This document shows positions 61,180 through 64,000 of a DNA stretch of 64,000 nucleotides, piece after piece; position 1 is the stretch's first letter; the number at the start of each line of letters is the position of its first letter. Source of the DNA: Manduca sexta (taxonomy: Eukaryota > Arthropoda > Insecta > Lepidoptera > Sphingidae). Both the position numbers and the translations under genes were made by a program. Where the stretch lies: positions 10,106,001 through 10,170,000 of the forward strand of contig NC_051120.1 in NCBI RefSeq assembly GCF_014839805.1, read 5' to 3'. The notes beneath the pieces are model-generated. The model searched no databases and was not told where the DNA came from. It was given only the letters and a program-made list of their open reading frames with translations.

Positions 61180-61470
61180 GGTGGTAGGTCTCTCATATGT
61201 GAATCCGCTTGGGAAGGGACCACCACAATGTCTATTTCTACCGCCAAGCAGCAGTGTGTAGTTACTGTTGTGTTCCTGTTTGAAGGACATTGTAGCCAGT
61301 GTAACTACTGGACATAACAAGACTCAGGATGGCAAGCGTAGTGGACTACCAAACAATACTTTATAATTCAACATGTTGGATGGTGTTTCTACTGTTTATG
61401 GGTGGTCATATCGCTTCCCATCAGGCGAGCGGTAAGCTCGTCTCGTCATACAAAACAATAAAAAAAGTAG
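61180..61470 (+). repeat. LINE 3' tail with A-rich end, longest copy
   Basis: It adds an upstream part to the 49.1 kb family: 'ggtggtaggtctctcatatg', 'gaccaccacaatgtctattt' and 'accgccaagcagcagtgtg'. It then continues through 'ggacattgtagccagtgtaa' to 'agctcgtctcgtca' and an A-rich end. Confidence 0.65.
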
Positions 61471-61904
61471 TTTATGCGGTAATCCGGGACATGATCTATT
61501 TGTATGCCAAAATTCAACAAATTCGTAGAACTGCTTCTGTGTTTACTTCTAACAAACATATAAACATGCAAAAAAAAATCACATTTGCATTCATATCATT
61601 GCAAACATGAAAGTATATTATAAACTTATTAAGGAATTAAAATCCACTAGAATTAATTGAAAAATCTATCAAATTAACGCGAACCACACATCTGGTTTGT
61701 TTTGCACTTTGTTATAAATATACTGACAGTATCTGGTTTTATGCTCTAATTAATCGTTAAACAAATTATTTATTAAGTCTAGCTTCTAGATTTACGTTAG
61801 ACCACTTTCGGACTTGATTGTAGGTATTTAGTTATATATGGCTTAATTAAAATACATTTATTGCTAGATTTTGATGTTGAGATAAATCAAAAACTCATAA
61901 ATCA

Positions 61905-62130
61905 CGCTTTTATACCTAAAGGGGTAAGCAGAGGGCAACCAGGGCAGCTATTTTCCGTCTAGTGTGTTCCGTCCTATGATGTGATAGGGGACGAACCTAT
62001 TGCCATATCGGGCACAAATTCTCGACTGCGAGCTAATATTGAGCAGAAACCCAATTATCACTTTGCCCGACCCGAGATTCGAACCCAAGAGTCGTATCAT
62101 GCACGCAATATACCACTGAGGTTGGCAGAA
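61905..62130 (-). mobile_element. tRNA-derived SINE, diverged
   Basis: The tail is degenerate (ttacccctttaggtata), the body is recognisable, and the B-box is gggttcgaatctcggg near 62082. Confidence 0.7.
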
Positions 62131-62959
62131 ACACCTAGTAGTTTTATATTTTAAACCGATTTCCAAAAAGAGGAGTTTCTCAATTTGTGTTTGTATTTTT
62201 ATTCCTTATTAAACCACTAATAAGGGCTGATTTCGTATCAATAATAACAGCAATAACTATCGAATGTGACCGTGCCGGTGCTTTTAACTGCATTTTATTA
62301 TGTCATAGCGGACATAATAAATATAGTGTGGCGTACCTTTAATATCGACACGTGCTCACTTCGCTATTATAGTAATGCAATTATTCGATGATCGTTATCT
62401 CATATGAATGATATCGCCAAATTTATCGTAGAAGTATCAAAGCCAAACGTAAAGAAATGTTTTAAAAAGAAAATGGCTAAATATTGATTATCTATGAAAA
62501 AAATAAAAAAAAAAACAATTATTTAACGATTTAAATTTCGAACACACATTTTTATCGCAAACTTCGATCAACAATGCCTGATAGAAACAGCAAAACCAAC
62601 AAATTAGTAACAGTTTTACAATCTAGATTCTCACGACGCCTAGACCTGGAGTTCACGCGATTTCCCATGGACACCAGGTTATCAGAGCGGTTCTAATAAG
62701 TTCACCGTAACGCACGTCACAAATCGCAATTTCTTGGGAAACTACCGGATAGCTGCATTCGGCAATTATCGCTGGTTTTTTGTCGATTATAAGTAAGACC
62801 GGAGTAACGGCTGAGGTAAGACTGGCTTATTGACTATAAATAGATTAAGCATAGCGTGGTTCAAAATTTCACGTGATTTGTTACTTCATCGTCTAAATTA
62901 AGGGCAAAGGGTAAATGACATTGGTTGACACGTGCTAGTGTAAAAATAAATATCAGCCC

Positions 62960-63225
62960 TGTATTATATACTGTCCCACTGCTGGGCACGGGCATCCTCT
63001 ACTTTTGAGAGGGATTAGGTCTTAGTGCACCACGCTGCATGCTGGCCTAGTGCGGATTGGTATACTTCACACAACCCTTAAAATTTCTATAGAGAATTTC
63101 TCGGGAATGCAGATTTCTTCACGATGTTTTCCTTCACCGTTAAAGTCACAGGTGCCTTGGAATTTGTACCAGCGAACATTCGTCTCGACAGACCATTCCA
63201 CACCCAACTAGGCCATCGCCGCTTT
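62960..63225 (+). repeat. lepidopteran interspersed repeat ('cactgctgggcacgggc')
   Basis: 'cactgctgggcacgggcatc', 'gagagggattaggtcttag', 'ttcttcacgatgttttccttc' and 'accgttaaag' are blocks of a very common lepidopteran repeat, probably LINE-derived. Confidence 0.55.
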
Positions 63226-63258
63226 TTAAATGCTAGTGCTAGTGTGAGCAGGGATAAT

Positions 63259-63315
63259 TATTACTTTTATTTCGTATCATCTATATTACATAGATGATAC
63301 GAAATAAAAGTAATA
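63259..63315. repeat. perfect hairpin, 25-bp arms, 7-nt loop
   Basis: Arms 63259-63283 and 63291-63315 are exact complements around tattaca. It lies just after a LINE-like repeat. Confidence 0.9.
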
Positions 63316-63481
63316 TAATGAAAATCGTGTGCTTTTCTTATAAATTACAACAGGAGCAAAGATCAAGGCTTTACTGTTACTACGCGATTACAATTAACCT
63401 GAACTAAAATGCACGACTCAGTTACTTTGTAAAACCTAGCGCGGAAAAAGTCTGAGGAAACTAAATCCGTGTCAAAGTATT

Positions 63482-63575
63482 AAAATAGAACTATTTTACG
63501 GAGTTCATAGCGGTTTATATTATAATTGTTTCGCGACATTTCGGAGACTGCAGCCATCGTGGTCACGGGAAAGAA
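63482..63575 (-). repeat. short 'accacgatggctgcagtc' repeat, copy 3
   Basis: In reverse it reads ttcccgtgaccacgatggc, tgcagtctccgaaatgtcg, then 'ccgtaaaatag'. It is homologous to copies 1 and 2. Confidence 0.55.
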
Positions 63576-64000
63576 GTTTTCGTCATCCAGAAAGTTAACG
63601 TTACAATATCTACCTACATATCGATGGTTGATACAGTGTCAAAGTAAATTCCGCTTGGTATCAAATATTATATTGTGAAAGGCTTTAAAACTTTACGTTA
63701 AATACCTGTTTTTGATTAGACACCGTTAAGCATATTTAAAACTAATAATTCGAGGAAAGTTGTACTTTCAAACGCAATGTTAAGGTTTGATCGCATTATA
63801 CATGGTTACAAATTTAATTTTGTCGGTTAGAATCTAGAACTTAAGTATTGGTTATGGTTTTTTAACTGAATAGCATGCTTGCACTGTGAGTAAGATATTT
63901 GTTGCTAAGCGCTGTGAGAATATCGAATTTTCATCAGTATAATGTTGCACAAGATGGGCAGTAAGCCGTTACTGTGATATCATGATTTCATCATCATCAT
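63576..64000. other. no gene recognised; ends in (CAT)n
   Basis: AT-rich sequence. The last 13 bases are a CAT microsatellite that may begin the tail of a reversed RTE-type element beyond the window. Confidence 0.4.

Overview
The window is AT-rich animal DNA that is almost entirely non-coding. Its repeat load points to a moth or butterfly (Lepidoptera): at least six copies of one tRNA-derived SINE, many 3' tails of non-LTR retrotransposons with the 'cttcgcccgcgtgg' type of head, an apparent Lep1-type Helitron piece, RTE-type LINE C-termini ending in (TGATGA)n, and several MITEs. The repeat family names are from memory and unchecked; no species call is possible.

The main gene is a fibroblast growth factor (FGF) ligand on the minus strand. 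Two exons are clear: a 104-nt exon at 38976-38873 (ends GVSSCLYLCMDICGFQY..) and a terminal exon at 10424-9921 (starts KDLSDDCVFQE..). They join in phase 0 across a 28.4 kb intron and give the second half of an FGF beta-trefoil plus a long basic/Thr-rich tail. The protein resembles insect branchless (Bnl), the tracheal guidance FGF. A 59-nt candidate exon at 50731-50673 has the right strand and phase to be the next exon upstream. The signal-peptide exon was not found and may lie beyond the window. Most of 10-50 kb is therefore FGF intron.

At the left edge (1-1910, minus) is the 5' part of a BED-type zinc-finger protein gene: a BED exon, a 1.25 kb intron and an acidic exon running off the window. 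Its reading frame is interrupted at a run of seven A/T bases.

Inside the FGF introns are weaker signals. These are a small two-exon minus-strand gene with two CxxC motifs (27904-27328), a plus-strand promoter with a five-codon first exon (29331-29523), a divergent exon pair near 36.8 kb, and a plus-strand signal-peptide-like first exon (13371-13437). None could be extended to a recognised protein. A dense ACGT/E-box/CRE cluster at 56.4 kb, upstream of the known FGF exons, is a candidate regulatory element.

From 39 kb on, the window is mainly nested and degenerate mobile elements. They include a hAT-type MITE inserted in a SINE with a perfect 8-bp target duplication, a second hAT-type MITE, three perfect short hairpins, and a 3 kb segment bounded by matching terminal inverted repeats.
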